From Ohtaekwangia koreensis (GTDB lineage: Bacteria > Bacteroidota > Bacteroidia > Cytophagales > Cyclobacteriaceae), in NCBI RefSeq assembly GCF_900167975.1, contig NZ_FUZU01000001.1, forward strand, positions 377,001-441,000: DNA of 64,000 nt, written 5' to 3'. Both the position numbers and the translations under genes were made by a program. Each line of letters opens with the position of its first letter. Position 1 is the stretch's first letter. The notes under the pieces were generated by a model that did no database searches, had not been told where the DNA came from, and worked only from the letters and a program-made list of their open reading frames with translations. Shown here piece by piece: positions 36,409 through 46,500 of the stretch.

Positions 36409-36437
36409 TACTTCTGAAGTATAACACTTCAGAGGTA
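36400..36437 (-). terminator. Terminator of the 36555-38918 operon
   Basis: TACTTCTGAAGT (36409-36420) and ACTTCAGAGGTA (36426-36437) form a 12-bp stem with one wobble; on the minus strand it is followed by eight T. It lies 118 bp after the operon's last stop. Confidence 0.85.
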
Positions 36438-36554
36438 TAAATGCAATTCAAAAATTTCCTTATAAAATACCGGTACCCAGCAACGCTCCTAAGAGCCCAT
36501 CTTTGAAGACATTGCTGAGACCGGAGGATGAAGAGAAGCTATGCTTGTGTTAAT

Positions 36555-37901
36555 TCAAAACCGTGATTTTTTCTGGATGGCATACTTAAGTCCGAACTGC
36601 GGAACTACTCTGGTGTCATCGTTGCCTTGAAGAAATTTTTGTCCGCCTACCGCTAACTCAAGCCATAAGCCTTCGTTGATCTTCATTTCTCCACCTATAG
36701 TATAGCGTATATATTCGCTTTTGTCTGTAGTCTCGCCGTTGATGGTAGCCTGACTGTATAGAAATTCTGCGGATAATCTTTTATCAGCTTTGCCAAGCAG
36801 CAACCTTCCGCCAGTAGAAAACTCCCACTTCAGCGGCATGGATTTATCTTTGTAGTTAATATAGCTTGCCTGGTATATAACTTGTGAACTTTTGGCAAGT
36901 GTTGAGTTACTATTAGCAAGACCAGGAATGCGTCCGGCAATGCCACCGAAGATACGCCAGTTGAGAAGTGATAGATCTTTGATGGTGTTTTCAGCAGAGT
37001 TATACTTGGACCCTGCCTTTAATTGAATAACCAGGCGATTCCAATTCTCTTCGATAAAAATTTTCTTTTGCCGCTTTAATTCTTCACTGAAATTTTCGGC
37101 GAACTCCTCCTCTTCTGCCTGCTCTGTAAATGTGAGCTTGGCGTTTTGGACAATCAACATTGACAATGCATTGCTTTGAGCACTATCAAGATTGATGTTG
37201 AAAGTGCCGAGCTTTTGCAGTACGGTATCTTTCATAACGAGAGCATACAGTTGATTGTCGGTTGAATCATAGCGAAGGAGTCTGCTTCTATATCCACCGC
37301 CAAAGTATTGCAGTATTGCTACTTTTGTTTGTGATGATAATCTGGAGGTAGGAGTCAGTGAATTTAGAAATTGATTTACAGATTGCAGGTGTTTGTTTCG
37401 CTGACCTGCAAGTGACATCTGGTTAGCTATACTATCTTTGTTTGCCAGGTAGTCTGCAAAGAAATTTTGTAAAGCTATATTTGCCACAGGATCGGTCCTG
37501 TCAATCGGTGTCCAGTTTATACCCCACGCTGCGAGTAAATTAGAGGAGTCTCCCTGTGCCGTTCCTATACTGATCTGTAAATTCTTCAGAGATTTATTCT
37601 TCTCCCAAAAGGAGCGTACTTTTAAAGCCTTTGCCAGTATACGATACGGTGCAATTTCCATTGCCAATCCTGGTTTCAAATTTCCATCCTGGTCAACATA
37701 ATTTTGAATGCCAACCGCCAACTCCTTTACATTCCCCGGACGTACAACATCATTGGAATTTATATCCAGTATAGAAAATGCAGTTATATCGGGTACGGAG
37801 AAATCGACATAGTAATCGTCAATAGTGATAGAATCGGGATTCTGTGCGTATAGAGAGGCTCCTGCAAGTATACCTATACAGATGAGAATAATCTTTTTCA
37901 T
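36555..37901 (-). CDS. Unrecognised exported protein, probable outer-membrane barrel
   Basis: 448 aa with signal peptide MKKIILICIGILAGASLYAQ. The C-terminal third has alternating strands and ends in aromatic/basic residues (LPLKWEFSTGGRLLLGKADKR pattern, YTIGGEMKINEGLWLELAVG, VPQFGLKYAIQKKSRF), as in outer-membrane barrels. Residues ~265-300 form an acidic coiled segment (TEQAEEEEFAENFSEELKRQ). No family recognised. It is the last gene of a three-gene minus-strand operon (12 bp and 24 bp spacings) that is divergent from the C11 peptidase block. Confidence 0.72.
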   Translation of the reverse strand: MKKIILICIGILAGASLYAQNPDSITIDDYYVDFSVPDITAFSILDINSNDVVRPGNVKELAVGIQNYVDQDGNLKPGLAMEIAPYRILAKALKVRSFWEKNKSLKNLQISIGTAQGDSSNLLAAWGINWTPIDRTDPVANIALQNFFADYLANKDSIANQMSLAGQRNKHLQSVNQFLNSLTPTSRLSSQTKVAILQYFGGGYRSRLLRYDSTDNQLYALVMKDTVLQKLGTFNINLDSAQSNALSMLIVQNAKLTFTEQAEEEEFAENFSEELKRQKKIFIEENWNRLVIQLKAGSKYNSAENTIKDLSLLNWRIFGGIAGRIPGLANSNSTLAKSSQVIYQASYINYKDKSMPLKWEFSTGGRLLLGKADKRLSAEFLYSQATINGETTDKSEYIRYTIGGEMKINEGLWLELAVGGQKFLQGNDDTRVVPQFGLKYAIQKKSRF

Positions 37902-37913
37902 ATATATAGGAGT

Positions 37914-38264
37914 TTAATTTGTGGCTTCTAAAAGTGCATCGTCAGAAATTTTTACTGCCGCTTCTGCCGGGACATCGATCTGTCGTGTCCATATATTCAA
38001 AACTTTATCATCCTGCGTCCAGGTTATCGTAACAGTAGCGGTCAACGTGCTTGTCGAGATATTGCCAAGTCTTATATCCCAGGAGTTAATGTCGTCATCA
38101 AGATTGACAGGGAGCCCCAATATATGGTTAGAGTTACCACCGGCCGAACTTTTGGATTTGAAGGTGAGATCACCCACATATATATAGCTCCATACTGGTG
38201 CTTCTTCGACTTGTATATCAATTGATACAGGTTTGTCGGTTTTACTGAATCGAATGAGTTCCAT
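37914..38264 (-). CDS. Small beta-sandwich-like protein of unknown function
   Basis: 116 aa, no signal peptide. Strongly alternating strand pattern (PVSIDIQVEEAPVWSYIYVG, TSTLTATVTITWTQDDKVLN) suggests a single beta sandwich. Its size is close to the two small proteins at 39150 and 41859, but I see no convincing sequence match to them. It is located between the two membrane proteins of the operon. Function unknown. Confidence 0.65.
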   Translation of the reverse strand: MELIRFSKTDKPVSIDIQVEEAPVWSYIYVGDLTFKSKSSAGGNSNHILGLPVNLDDDINSWDIRLGNISTSTLTATVTITWTQDDKVLNIWTRQIDVPAEAAVKISDDALLEATN

Positions 38265-38288
38265 AACGTTTGATGAGTTTAGTGTATT

Positions 38289-38918
38289 TTATTTCTTTTC
38301 GTTTATAACTTTTGTTGCATATGGTACTATACCTATACCCAGCGATGCCAGTATAGGCCACAATTCTTCGAACTTAGGCACGGGTAGCCCTTTGATCGCG
38401 AAGTACATATAGTAAGAGGTGATGCAGATCGCAATGATCACCGCAGAGAGACCGGAGAAGAAAGCGATCAACCGACTGCTGCTTCTTTTTAATACGGGTT
38501 GCTCGGGTGTTTTTCCGCCGGCTATAGCAACGGCTTGAAGCTGTTCTACCTGGTCATCCGACATGTCTACAGAAAGAGCATCCGCTATTTTATACTTGTC
38601 CTTCTTCAGCCAGCGCAGGAAATACCAGAGTAAGAGTATAAATAGGATCACCGGCAGTAGGATCATTACCCATTGGATGAAGTCGGGTTTTGCTATGCAT
38701 TCCACACAAGGCGGTACAGGAGGACGAGCAATGATTACACGCTTTATTGAATCGGATTTTTTGATCAAGGTCTCCAGGGATTTGTTTCCAGTGGTATTCA
38801 ACTTAACAAGCTTACTTAAGCGATTCACGATCACCGTATCGGTTCCGGGAGATGACTGCGCGTGCGATGTATATACACCTCCCAAGAATAAAATCATGAT
38901 GCAGATAATTGTTTTCAT
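38289..38918 (-). CDS. Unrecognised membrane protein
   Basis: 209 aa. Signal peptide MKTIICIMILFLGGVYTSHA, then a short extracytoplasmic part with a proline and cysteine cluster (RPPVPPCVECIAKPD), a membrane span (WVMILLPVILFILLLWYFL, ~83-101), a cytoplasmic part (KYKIADALSVDMSDDQVEQL), and two further hydrophobic segments (AFFSGLSAVIIAICITSYYMY and LWPILASLGIGIVPYA). First gene of the operon; divergent from the 39150 gene with 231 bp between starts. Function unknown. Confidence 0.7.
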   Translation of the reverse strand: MKTIICIMILFLGGVYTSHAQSSPGTDTVIVNRLSKLVKLNTTGNKSLETLIKKSDSIKRVIIARPPVPPCVECIAKPDFIQWVMILLPVILFILLLWYFLRWLKKDKYKIADALSVDMSDDQVEQLQAVAIAGGKTPEQPVLKRSSSRLIAFFSGLSAVIIAICITSYYMYFAIKGLPVPKFEELWPILASLGIGIVPYATKVINEKK

Positions 38919-39149
38919 ATTAGTGCTTATTTAGACAACAGTATATTTTGAGGTTGGGCATCAGGGTTTATGATCTCTGATAACAGTATCAAAGTTCACT
39001 CGACAGAAGCCGTATATCAACGTGAAAAGAGACGTATTTATACCGTGAAAAATCCCGTTCCGAACGCGGAGAGAATGTTGGAATATAGCATTCAAATCAG
39101 GAGAGTATATCTCCTCTTAAAGAAACTCTAACTCTAAAAACTAAGATGT

Positions 39150-39503
39150 ATGCAAAGAAGATTTAAACTCGGTGACAAAATTGCTTCGATCGAGCAGACA
39201 CCATCGTTGAGGTTCTCTAATGATGGAACCCAGATGATTTTTACCTTTCCGGTAATTTCCACAGAATTACCCGACTCAGAATCAGAAGAGCCGCAAAACA
39301 GTAAGCGTCACACGCATCGTGATCTTGTCGAGCTTGCAGGTGGATCAGTTTTCAGCAATGGCCTGAAGGTTTCTCTTTCCAGTGTGAACAGAGACGAAGC
39401 AGTATTAACGATGAGCATGAAAGTAAATTCAAAAGTGCCAGGTACAGGAACGGCCTTTGCCAAGATTCTTAATGGCAGCAACGGTAACAGCCATCATTCA
39501 TAG
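39150..39503 (+). CDS. Small protein of the C11-peptidase pair, copy 1
   Basis: 117 aa, cytosolic by sequence. Beta-rich; the C-terminal half (GGSVFSNGLKVSLSSVNRDE, then LTMSMKVNSKVPGTGTAF) aligns with the 41859 protein (GANIFNEARVSIGLTPIASDD, then TFIVKAKLGTKVPGTGSSS), sharing K-VPGTG at the same distance from the end. No known family. Its 3' end faces the C11 peptidase gene at 39599 across one terminator, exactly as copy 2 does. It could be a substrate, inhibitor or partner of the peptidase; this is inference from context. Confidence 0.7.
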   Translation: MQRRFKLGDKIASIEQTPSLRFSNDGTQMIFTFPVISTELPDSESEEPQNSKRHTHRDLVELAGGSVFSNGLKVSLSSVNRDEAVLTMSMKVNSKVPGTGTAFAKILNGSNGNSHHS

Positions 39504-39530
39504 GTCCCCTATCCTCTCTATAAATGAAAG

Positions 39531-39562
39531 AAGCTATCTCATTTGAGGTAGCTTTCTTTTTT
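39531..39562 (+). terminator. Terminator between convergent small-protein and peptidase genes
   Basis: AAGCTATCTC (39531-39540) and GAGGTAGCTT (39545-39554) with one wobble, followed by a T-rich run. It lies between the facing stops of the 39150 and 39599 genes. Confidence 0.85.
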
Positions 39563-39598
39563 TACTGACAACGGTTTAAGGTATATATTAAGATATGT

Positions 39599-40990
39599 TT
39601 ATGAAAGCGCGACAGCTTCTTCTTCACCTGTCTCACTTTCTTCTTCTACAGGCTCCGTAAGTATATAGCGCCGAATGAACACGTCCCACCCGAAGCGTTT
39701 TGTGAATTCAGTGGGCGAGAGCGATGATTCAGTCATGAAGTTATCGAGGAATGATGTTTTGTAGTCTTCCTGTAATCGGGGAAAGTAAATGGAAAATCCA
39801 GAAGGTTTTATAGCAGCGCTGGTGCCGTCATCATCAAAGTCTTTCCCAACAAAAGATTCTATAACAACGTTATCCAGCAATGTTTTGAATGTATTAAAGA
39901 GACTATCCGTGAATACTTCGGGTATTTCTTCATAAAGACGTGTGATAAGATTTCGGAAGTCGAGGAGACAGAACATTGGTATACCCGGAGATATATAGTC
40001 ACATTTGTTTGCAGCTGCAAGTATTTTTTCACGATGGGTAGGTAAAGCTTTTGTTAATATTTTCGCGAGCTTATCGATCATTCGCGCTAACGAAGGGTAC
40101 CACGAAAGATCATTTGCAAATAAAGCTACTTCATCGCGTGAGGCAGAAATAGCTGTATTCGTTTCTTCAGCAAATGAGTTTACTATGTTTTTTGAAAGCG
40201 CTTCGGGCAATATATCCGGATCGTTTCCTATACCTTCGAGAATAACCTTGTAATTGAATGTGTCCTTAAAGAACATCACCGTTTCAAAAGTAATAAGGTA
40301 ATCTACTGTATCACTCAACTCATATCCGGTATCAAAGAAATGCAAAAAGCAATTGGCCATAACAAGCACATCGATCTTCTGACCATCAAACGCCCATTGA
40401 ATAGCCTGCTTCAATTCGGTCATCGTCAATATTGGTAGTACGTCATCCTCCTCTGCCGGCACCGCTATTCGGTTTTGCCTTTCTAAGTTCAATTGTTTTT
40501 GCTGGCGGAAATGAAATGTTTTTAGATTGAGATTTTCTGGAGGATTCCTCGCTGCTCTATTTATACCCGGAAAGATGCCAAAGGGCTGGCCATGATCCCA
40601 GGTGAATAATATATACTTCTCTGCCATAAAAGATGAAAGAACTTTTTCTTTGAAGAAACCGGTGATGTCTTGTTCTTTGTCAATTCTAAAGTCGCGGCTT
40701 TCATGGATATACTGAAATATACATCCACCCGTCGGGTTACGTTCAAGGCTGCAGAATAGTGTAGTCCATCCGGGTTCCTTCATAGAAACATCACCTGGCC
40801 CAAGTACTCTCGTAATTGGAAGTATATCCGGGGCTATCTCTGCTTTTATATTGATACAGAGCACTACGGCTATATCTCCCGTTTTTTCAACAGAGGTTAG
40901 CTGGTCGAGTAGTTGGTTAAGCTCTCGAATGTTGTCGGCTGCACCTTTAATTAGAAAGATGGCAGTCCATTTGTGTTTTTTCTGTGACAT
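39599..40990 (-). CDS. Clostripain-like (C11) cysteine peptidase, copy 1
   Basis: 463-aa protein of peptidase family C11 (clan CD, the caspase/clostripain fold). The catalytic His is H133 in YILFTWDHGQPFGIF and the catalytic Cys is C214 in VMANCFLHFFDTGYEL, in the standard order and strand contexts (the usual family form is D-A-C-L-M). The C-terminal GFSIYFPR and WDVFIRRYI match the end of the family. There is no signal peptide, unlike typical secreted clostripains: MSQKKHKWTAIFLIKG leads straight into strand 1. The insert between His and Cys (~145-185) could hold a self-cleavage site. Paralogous with 42227-43570. Confidence 0.82.
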   Translation of the reverse strand: MSQKKHKWTAIFLIKGAADNIRELNQLLDQLTSVEKTGDIAVVLCINIKAEIAPDILPITRVLGPGDVSMKEPGWTTLFCSLERNPTGGCIFQYIHESRDFRIDKEQDITGFFKEKVLSSFMAEKYILFTWDHGQPFGIFPGINRAARNPPENLNLKTFHFRQQKQLNLERQNRIAVPAEEDDVLPILTMTELKQAIQWAFDGQKIDVLVMANCFLHFFDTGYELSDTVDYLITFETVMFFKDTFNYKVILEGIGNDPDILPEALSKNIVNSFAEETNTAISASRDEVALFANDLSWYPSLARMIDKLAKILTKALPTHREKILAAANKCDYISPGIPMFCLLDFRNLITRLYEEIPEVFTDSLFNTFKTLLDNVVIESFVGKDFDDDGTSAAIKPSGFSIYFPRLQEDYKTSFLDNFMTESSLSPTEFTKRFGWDVFIRRYILTEPVEEESETGEEEAVALS

Positions 40991-41194
40991 AACTGTAGGG
41001 TTTTAGAGTATAAGTAAAGTTGCCGACAATCATTATACATCACAATGTGAAAACGTCCGGAGTGATAACGGGAAAATTCCCGTTATCTGTAAAATCTTAA
41101 AACCGGAATATTGTACAGTTGACGCGGATGATGTATATTCCATACATATTCCGATAGTTACTGGTAACGTTTGGCACTACAACCTTTATGAGAT

Positions 41195-41839
41195 ATGATG
41201 AAAGTGATGATCGGGATCGCTGATGACCAACGGTTATTTTTAAAATCGCTGGTAACCCTTGTTAATACCTTCAGCCAGTTTACTGTTGTACTGGATGCGC
41301 AGAATGGTAGTGATCTTTTAAATAAGCTGGAACGAGCCGAGCAGGAACCTAATATCATTTTACTGGATGTAAACATGCCGGGTATGGATGGTATACATGC
41401 TGCGCAGGAAATTTCACAGCGATATCCAGCTATCAAGCTCGTAGCATTATCGATGAAGGATGATGATACTACCATTATCAGCATGTTCAAAGCCGGATGC
41501 TGTGCATATCTGGTAAAAGATATACATCCCGATGAACTCGAGAAGGCATTGGCTGAAGTATATAGCAAAGGATTTTACAATGCCGATGCTATGAATATAA
41601 ATTTCCGGAGATTGCTGGCGCATGGTAACAAGAAAAATGAGATCAGGATCACCGAGCGAGAAATGACATTTTTGAAATTCGCATGTACGGACATGACCTA
41701 TAAACAGATTGCCTCTGAGATGAACCTTGCCGAACGCACCATCGATGGATATCGTGAAGCACTGTTCGAAAAACTGAATGTGCAAAGCAGAGTGGGAATG
41801 GCGATGGAGGCGATTCGGAGGAAGTTGGTGGAGATATAG
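41195..41839 (+). CDS. LuxR-type response regulator in the C11 block
   Basis: NarL/FixJ response regulator of 214 aa. Receiver domain with D12-D13 region (IADDQRLF), phospho-acceptor D57 in IILLDVNMPGMDG, and K in YLVKDIH; LuxR helix-turn-helix near 150-212 (ITEREMTFLKFACTDMTYKQIASEMNLAERTIDGYREALFEKL). It is 19 bp upstream of the second small protein gene on the same strand, suggesting co-transcription, and is probably phosphorylated by the sensor kinase encoded at 43593. Confidence 0.93.
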   Translation: MMKVMIGIADDQRLFLKSLVTLVNTFSQFTVVLDAQNGSDLLNKLERAEQEPNIILLDVNMPGMDGIHAAQEISQRYPAIKLVALSMKDDDTTIISMFKAGCCAYLVKDIHPDELEKALAEVYSKGFYNADAMNINFRRLLAHGNKKNEIRITEREMTFLKFACTDMTYKQIASEMNLAERTIDGYREALFEKLNVQSRVGMAMEAIRRKLVEI

Positions 41840-41858
41840 TATACTAACAATTAAATTT

Positions 41859-42218
41859 ATGGATAATGTAAGAATTGATCTCTCAAGCAATCTTGTGAAT
41901 GCATCGGTTGATCCAACGATTAGAATTGAACCAGATATGGCTGGTTATAGGGTAGTTGTTTCTTTTGGAATATTAGCTACCAAAGTCACAGCTCCTCCTA
42001 CATCTGGCCAAGTAAAAAGTCAGCGAGAGACTGAACTAGGTGCTAACATCTTTAATGAGGCGCGCGTTTCAATAGGGCTTACGCCTATAGCTAGTGATGA
42101 CGCAGGTTCTATATTGACGTTTATTGTAAAAGCAAAACTAGGCACGAAGGTTCCTGGTACCGGATCCTCATCAATAACAGTTTTTGAAATATCCGATTTG
42201 GACGGATTATTGAAATGA
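41859..42218 (+). CDS. Small protein of the C11-peptidase pair, copy 2
   Basis: 119 aa from ATG 41859 (MDNVRIDLSSNLVNASVD); the frame is open from 41778 but that would overlap the response regulator. Beta-rich, no signal peptide or membrane segment. Paralogue of the 39150 protein by the shared C-terminal pattern ending KLGTKVPGTGSSS. Stop-to-stop distance to the convergent C11 gene is 8 bp. A weak hairpin (CAGGC/GCCTG) lies at the junction. Function unknown; context suggests a partner of the adjoining peptidase. Confidence 0.68.
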   Translation: MDNVRIDLSSNLVNASVDPTIRIEPDMAGYRVVVSFGILATKVTAPPTSGQVKSQRETELGANIFNEARVSIGLTPIASDDAGSILTFIVKAKLGTKVPGTGSSSITVFEISDLDGLLK

Positions 42219-42226
42219 TTCAGGCG

Positions 42227-43570
42227 TTATTTTGAGCCTGGTGTATTTGGCTTCATGAACTCCATAACAAAGTTAAACCAAAGTCGTTCTTTGGCGAAAC
42301 TTGTATTCTCGAAGAATTTCAAATGACGCCTGGAGACAATTACACCATTTAATTGAATTGGAAAGAAAATGGAGAACCCATATGGAAATTTTCTTTTGGC
42401 AACGTCATGATAATAGACTTTACCTATATATCTGGCAACGATTACTCTTTTCATTAGGAGCCATAGCCGAGTTCGAGTAAGAAACTGCCAATATCGTCCA
42501 ATAGTTAGTTGGAGATTTTTTAAGAGGTTGAAGAAGTCGACAATATTTAGGCTATCATTAAGTTCTGGAGAATTAAGTCTGGCCATTATAAGTTCGTTTT
42601 TGTTGTGGCTTAATTCTCTTGACAATGCATGTACCAATCGGTCTATGAGCCTGGCGATTAATGAGTAGTAACTAAGATTAGTAGCAAAAATAGCTGTTAC
42701 AGATTTTGCTATACTGCCAATTTCCGCGTCTGTATATATTTTAGTTTCGAATGAATTTACAATATGTTTAGCAAGTTGTTTGGTAGGTATATCTGGATTG
42801 CTAAAGAGTTTTTTGAAAAAGAACTGGTAGTTATATCCATTAAAGAACATATATGTTTCCGGTGCAATTAGATATTTAACATTTCTTCGCAATGCATACC
42901 CGGTATCAAATAATTGCATATAGCAATTCATCATGACGACTAACTCTATTTTTGTGTTTTTAAAGTTTTGATTAAGAGCTGCAGCCAATTCATCCATAGT
43001 GAGTATTTTTTGTTCTTCTTCGTTATTCAGATTGGTTTCTGCTGTTATTTTTTTTGGTGGCAAAGAAGTTGATTTGATAGCTAGCTGTGGATATTTTTTG
43101 AATAGGTTATCACTTAGAGGATGTAGATCTGTCTGAGGGTTTCCATTAGGTAAATTGTTAAATATGCCATAAGAGCTTCCATGATCCCATGTGAATATTA
43201 TATAACGATGGCTATTTGTATTGACTAGAAATTTCTCCAAATCCCGCTGTAGAGTAATATCAAAGGTGTCATCAGACTGGATAAATTTAAGGTCATTTAG
43301 AAATTCAGAATTTTCGGCGCTCTTCTCAAAACCGTAAAACAAAGTTGTCGGAGTAAGATTTTTATTGGGGTTTTGAATAAGGGAAGGGTCTCCCGACTCG
43401 ATAGCTTCTCGATTTTCTTTGCCTACGCTCATGCATAGGAGTATGCACACCTCATCGTTCATTTTTATAGAACGAAGTTCGTTCAACATCTCAATAAGCT
43501 CAACTACACTTAGATCAGTTGCTTTAATAACAAAGAAAACAGTCCACTTTCGTTTCTTTTGCGACTTCAT
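42227..43570 (-). CDS. Clostripain-like (C11) cysteine peptidase, copy 2
   Basis: 447-aa family C11 peptidase, paralogous over its length with 39599-40990 (KKRKWTVFFVIKATDLSVVE against KKHKWTAIFLIKGAADN at the start). Catalytic His H130 (YIIFTWDHGSSYGIF) and Cys C216 (VVMMNCYMQLFDTGYAL) are both present, and the end has GFSIFFPI. No signal peptide. A Lys-rich insert (LPPKKITAETNLNNEEEQK, ~170-188) lies between the two catalytic residues. It is divergent from the sensor kinase gene with only 22 bp between starts. AT-richer than copy 1. Confidence 0.82.
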   Translation of the reverse strand: MKSQKKRKWTVFFVIKATDLSVVELIEMLNELRSIKMNDEVCILLCMSVGKENREAIESGDPSLIQNPNKNLTPTTLFYGFEKSAENSEFLNDLKFIQSDDTFDITLQRDLEKFLVNTNSHRYIIFTWDHGSSYGIFNNLPNGNPQTDLHPLSDNLFKKYPQLAIKSTSLPPKKITAETNLNNEEEQKILTMDELAAALNQNFKNTKIELVVMMNCYMQLFDTGYALRRNVKYLIAPETYMFFNGYNYQFFFKKLFSNPDIPTKQLAKHIVNSFETKIYTDAEIGSIAKSVTAIFATNLSYYSLIARLIDRLVHALSRELSHNKNELIMARLNSPELNDSLNIVDFFNLLKNLQLTIGRYWQFLTRTRLWLLMKRVIVARYIGKVYYHDVAKRKFPYGFSIFFPIQLNGVIVSRRHLKFFENTSFAKERLWFNFVMEFMKPNTPGSK

Positions 43571-43592
43571 TTTTGTAGTTTGATATTTTGTT

Positions 43593-46500
43593 GTGAAAAG
43601 CTTTACCTACTATATACTTCTAACGGTTATACTCTGTCCAACGATGGCTTCCTTGGGACAGGAGACTAAATTTGTCACGCCTATTAAATATACCCAAAAC
43701 GAAGGACTCTCCAGTTACTATATAACAAAAATAATCAAGGACTCTTATGGCTTTCTCTGGATCGGTACACAGGAAGGTCTCAATCTGTTTGACGGAAATC
43801 GATTTCAGACTTTTACAAAGCGCTCACCGGCCAAACAGAAACTGAACGGAAGTTTTATCTCTGATCTGCTGGAAGATAAAAAGCGAAATTGTATCTGGGT
43901 GCTTTTGTCGTATGGGGAAGTTTGTGCCATCGACCTGCAAACTCGTACTGTTACCCGTAGGGTTTTGCTCGATACGAGCAATCCCGATAACGTAAAGTGG
44001 AAGCGATGTCTTGCGTTGAAAGGTGACACACTGTGGATAGCAGGACTTGACTTTGCATACGCTTACCAGGTCTCCACGAACAAAATATTACCCATTGATA
44101 TTCGGGCGAAATGCGCTGTCGGTAAGGCAGAACTCAATATCTCGATGATTCATTTTGATCAGCATCAAAGCATGATCATCTGCGCTGACGGTTATGGTAT
44201 AATTATACTCGATAAAAATCTTCGTCACCTCCATACGTTCCGGGCGGATGAATTGAATGCTCCGGGCACGTATACCAAACTTCGGTTTTGGGACGCTGTT
44301 ATGCTGAAGCATATACTATATATCGCCAGCAGTACAGGATTAAAGATAGTAGATACAGCTCCTGCGCAAATGGCATTAGTGCCGGCTGATGATATTCCAC
44401 TGGTGCGTGAGGGTGAGCTGTTGAGCATTGCTGCATCTTCCGATTCTTCTTTGATGTTTTCAACGTCAGCAGGTGTTTATGAATATAGCCTGTCGGCAGG
44501 AAGTATTGTTTCGTTGCGGGATAACAATCCGGCTAATAATTTATTTACCACGACTTATGATATATACTATGATCGGCAACTACACCAGGCTTGGATCGGT
44601 ACCTTGGCGGGTATTGCTTCTTTTCCTACGCGTGTGGTACATTTCAAAACATTTTCTGAGTATGGCGCCAACGTAAAACTTAAGCATTTGTTTTCTGTAC
44701 TGCCCGTGTCGGAGAATATAATTTATGCAGGTGATGAGAATGGCATATACTATATCGATACAAAGACAGGTGAGATTACGCAGATTGATGCATCCGGTAG
44801 TAACCTGATGTTGTTTCAGGATCAGGCACGTCATGTATTCGTTTCGAATAAAACCGGCTTTCATCTTATTGATGGTAAAAGTCTGAGGCCTGCACACTCG
44901 GTTTTTCCTTCCATGAAATTGCTGAACTCCGATCATCTTAGCTGCGGCATTCAGTATAATGATTCGTTGGTGTTGTTCGGTAGTATTATACAGAAAGGAC
45001 TTACCATCTGGAATACGCGTACGGGTAAATTGCAGGTATACCATCGGCAATCGACTGACCATACTATAGCAGGACTTACCATTATTAATTATCTCTATAA
45101 GACCCGCGCAGGCGATGTGATGATCCTTACGGAAAAATCAATTATCGCTTTTAATCCGCTCATTGGCAAATATACCACGCACACCATTCGCGACAATCTG
45201 ACGCAGGAGGTGATTAGTAATTTTATGGATATGTGTGAAACAGATGATCGCTTTTACATTGCTACGTATGGTGACGGACTGATTGAAACGGATAAGCAAC
45301 TTCATGTAAAGAAAATTATTCGCTCGGAAGATGGTTTGAACAATACCTGTATATATCGTGTATTTCCCTTTCAGAATAAAGCTATACTGGCAACGACTAA
45401 CGATGGGCTTTCGCTGATACACCTGAACCCGTTAAAGATCAAGAATTATTTTCAAACCGATGGACTCAATACAAATGCTTTTGAACAACTCTGCGGCTAC
45501 CAGGACGACCATCGTATTATTACCGGAGGTGTTGATGGCTTTACAATTATTGATCCTTCACGACTTCCGAGTAACGCACGACCTCCCGATCTATATCTTT
45601 GGAATCTGAAGGTAAATACAAAATCCGGTGTGCTCGATACCTGTCACATTGCGATGAAAGCAATGCGTATACCGACTGATGTGCTGCAGACTACTGTATC
45701 CTTTTCGGCTTTAAACTATAGCAATCCAAAGGCGGTTCGGTATGCTTATAAGATCAATGAACTTAATAACGACTGGATAGATTTAGGGAAACAGAATTTT
45801 GTAGACTTGATCGGATTCTCCCCGGGAGATTATACTTTGGAAGTACGTGCGGCAAACGAAGATGGTATATGGAGTGACGTGCCGCTGTCGCTTAGTCTCA
45901 TCTATATACCGAAGTGGTATCAGACGAATATTTTTAAAATTGCTATTGCGCTGTCAGGGGCTATGTTTATTTATGGGTTGCTGCGTTATCGCATCGATCA
46001 GCTTAGAAAACAGCAGGAGATACGCAAGCAGATCGGCAGCGACCTGCACGATGATATAGGTAGCGTGCTGAATACACTGAAGATCTTTACACACTTGGCC
46101 AAGCGCGAACCGGAAAATAAATCTCACCTCGATCAGATTGAAGAATCGATAACACAAGCCACTACTGGTCTTCGTGATATGATCTGGGTATTGGAGGAAC
46201 CGGAAGACACGATCTTTGAATTAACCGAGCGTATCAAAAAGTTTGCATTGCCGGTATGTATCGTTAACAACATTAAATTCAATACGAACATTCAGTCTGA
46301 CAACAAGACAAGGAATTTACTCAAAACTGAAAAAAGAAATCTCCTTCTCATTGCAAAAGAATCAATCAACAATAGTATCAAATATTCACAATGCAAAAAT
46401 ATTTCAGTTTCTATAGTTCAATTCAACCAGGAACTTAGTATTACCATAAGCGATGATGGTGTTGGATTCAAGATGGAAGATGTGATCTATGGAAAAGGCT

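Noticed and set aside
29867-36500. Direct repeat of the tRNA 3' end marking the far side of an integrated element
   Set aside because: I looked for CACCCCGA and longer tRNA-end copies through the island and found none convincing.
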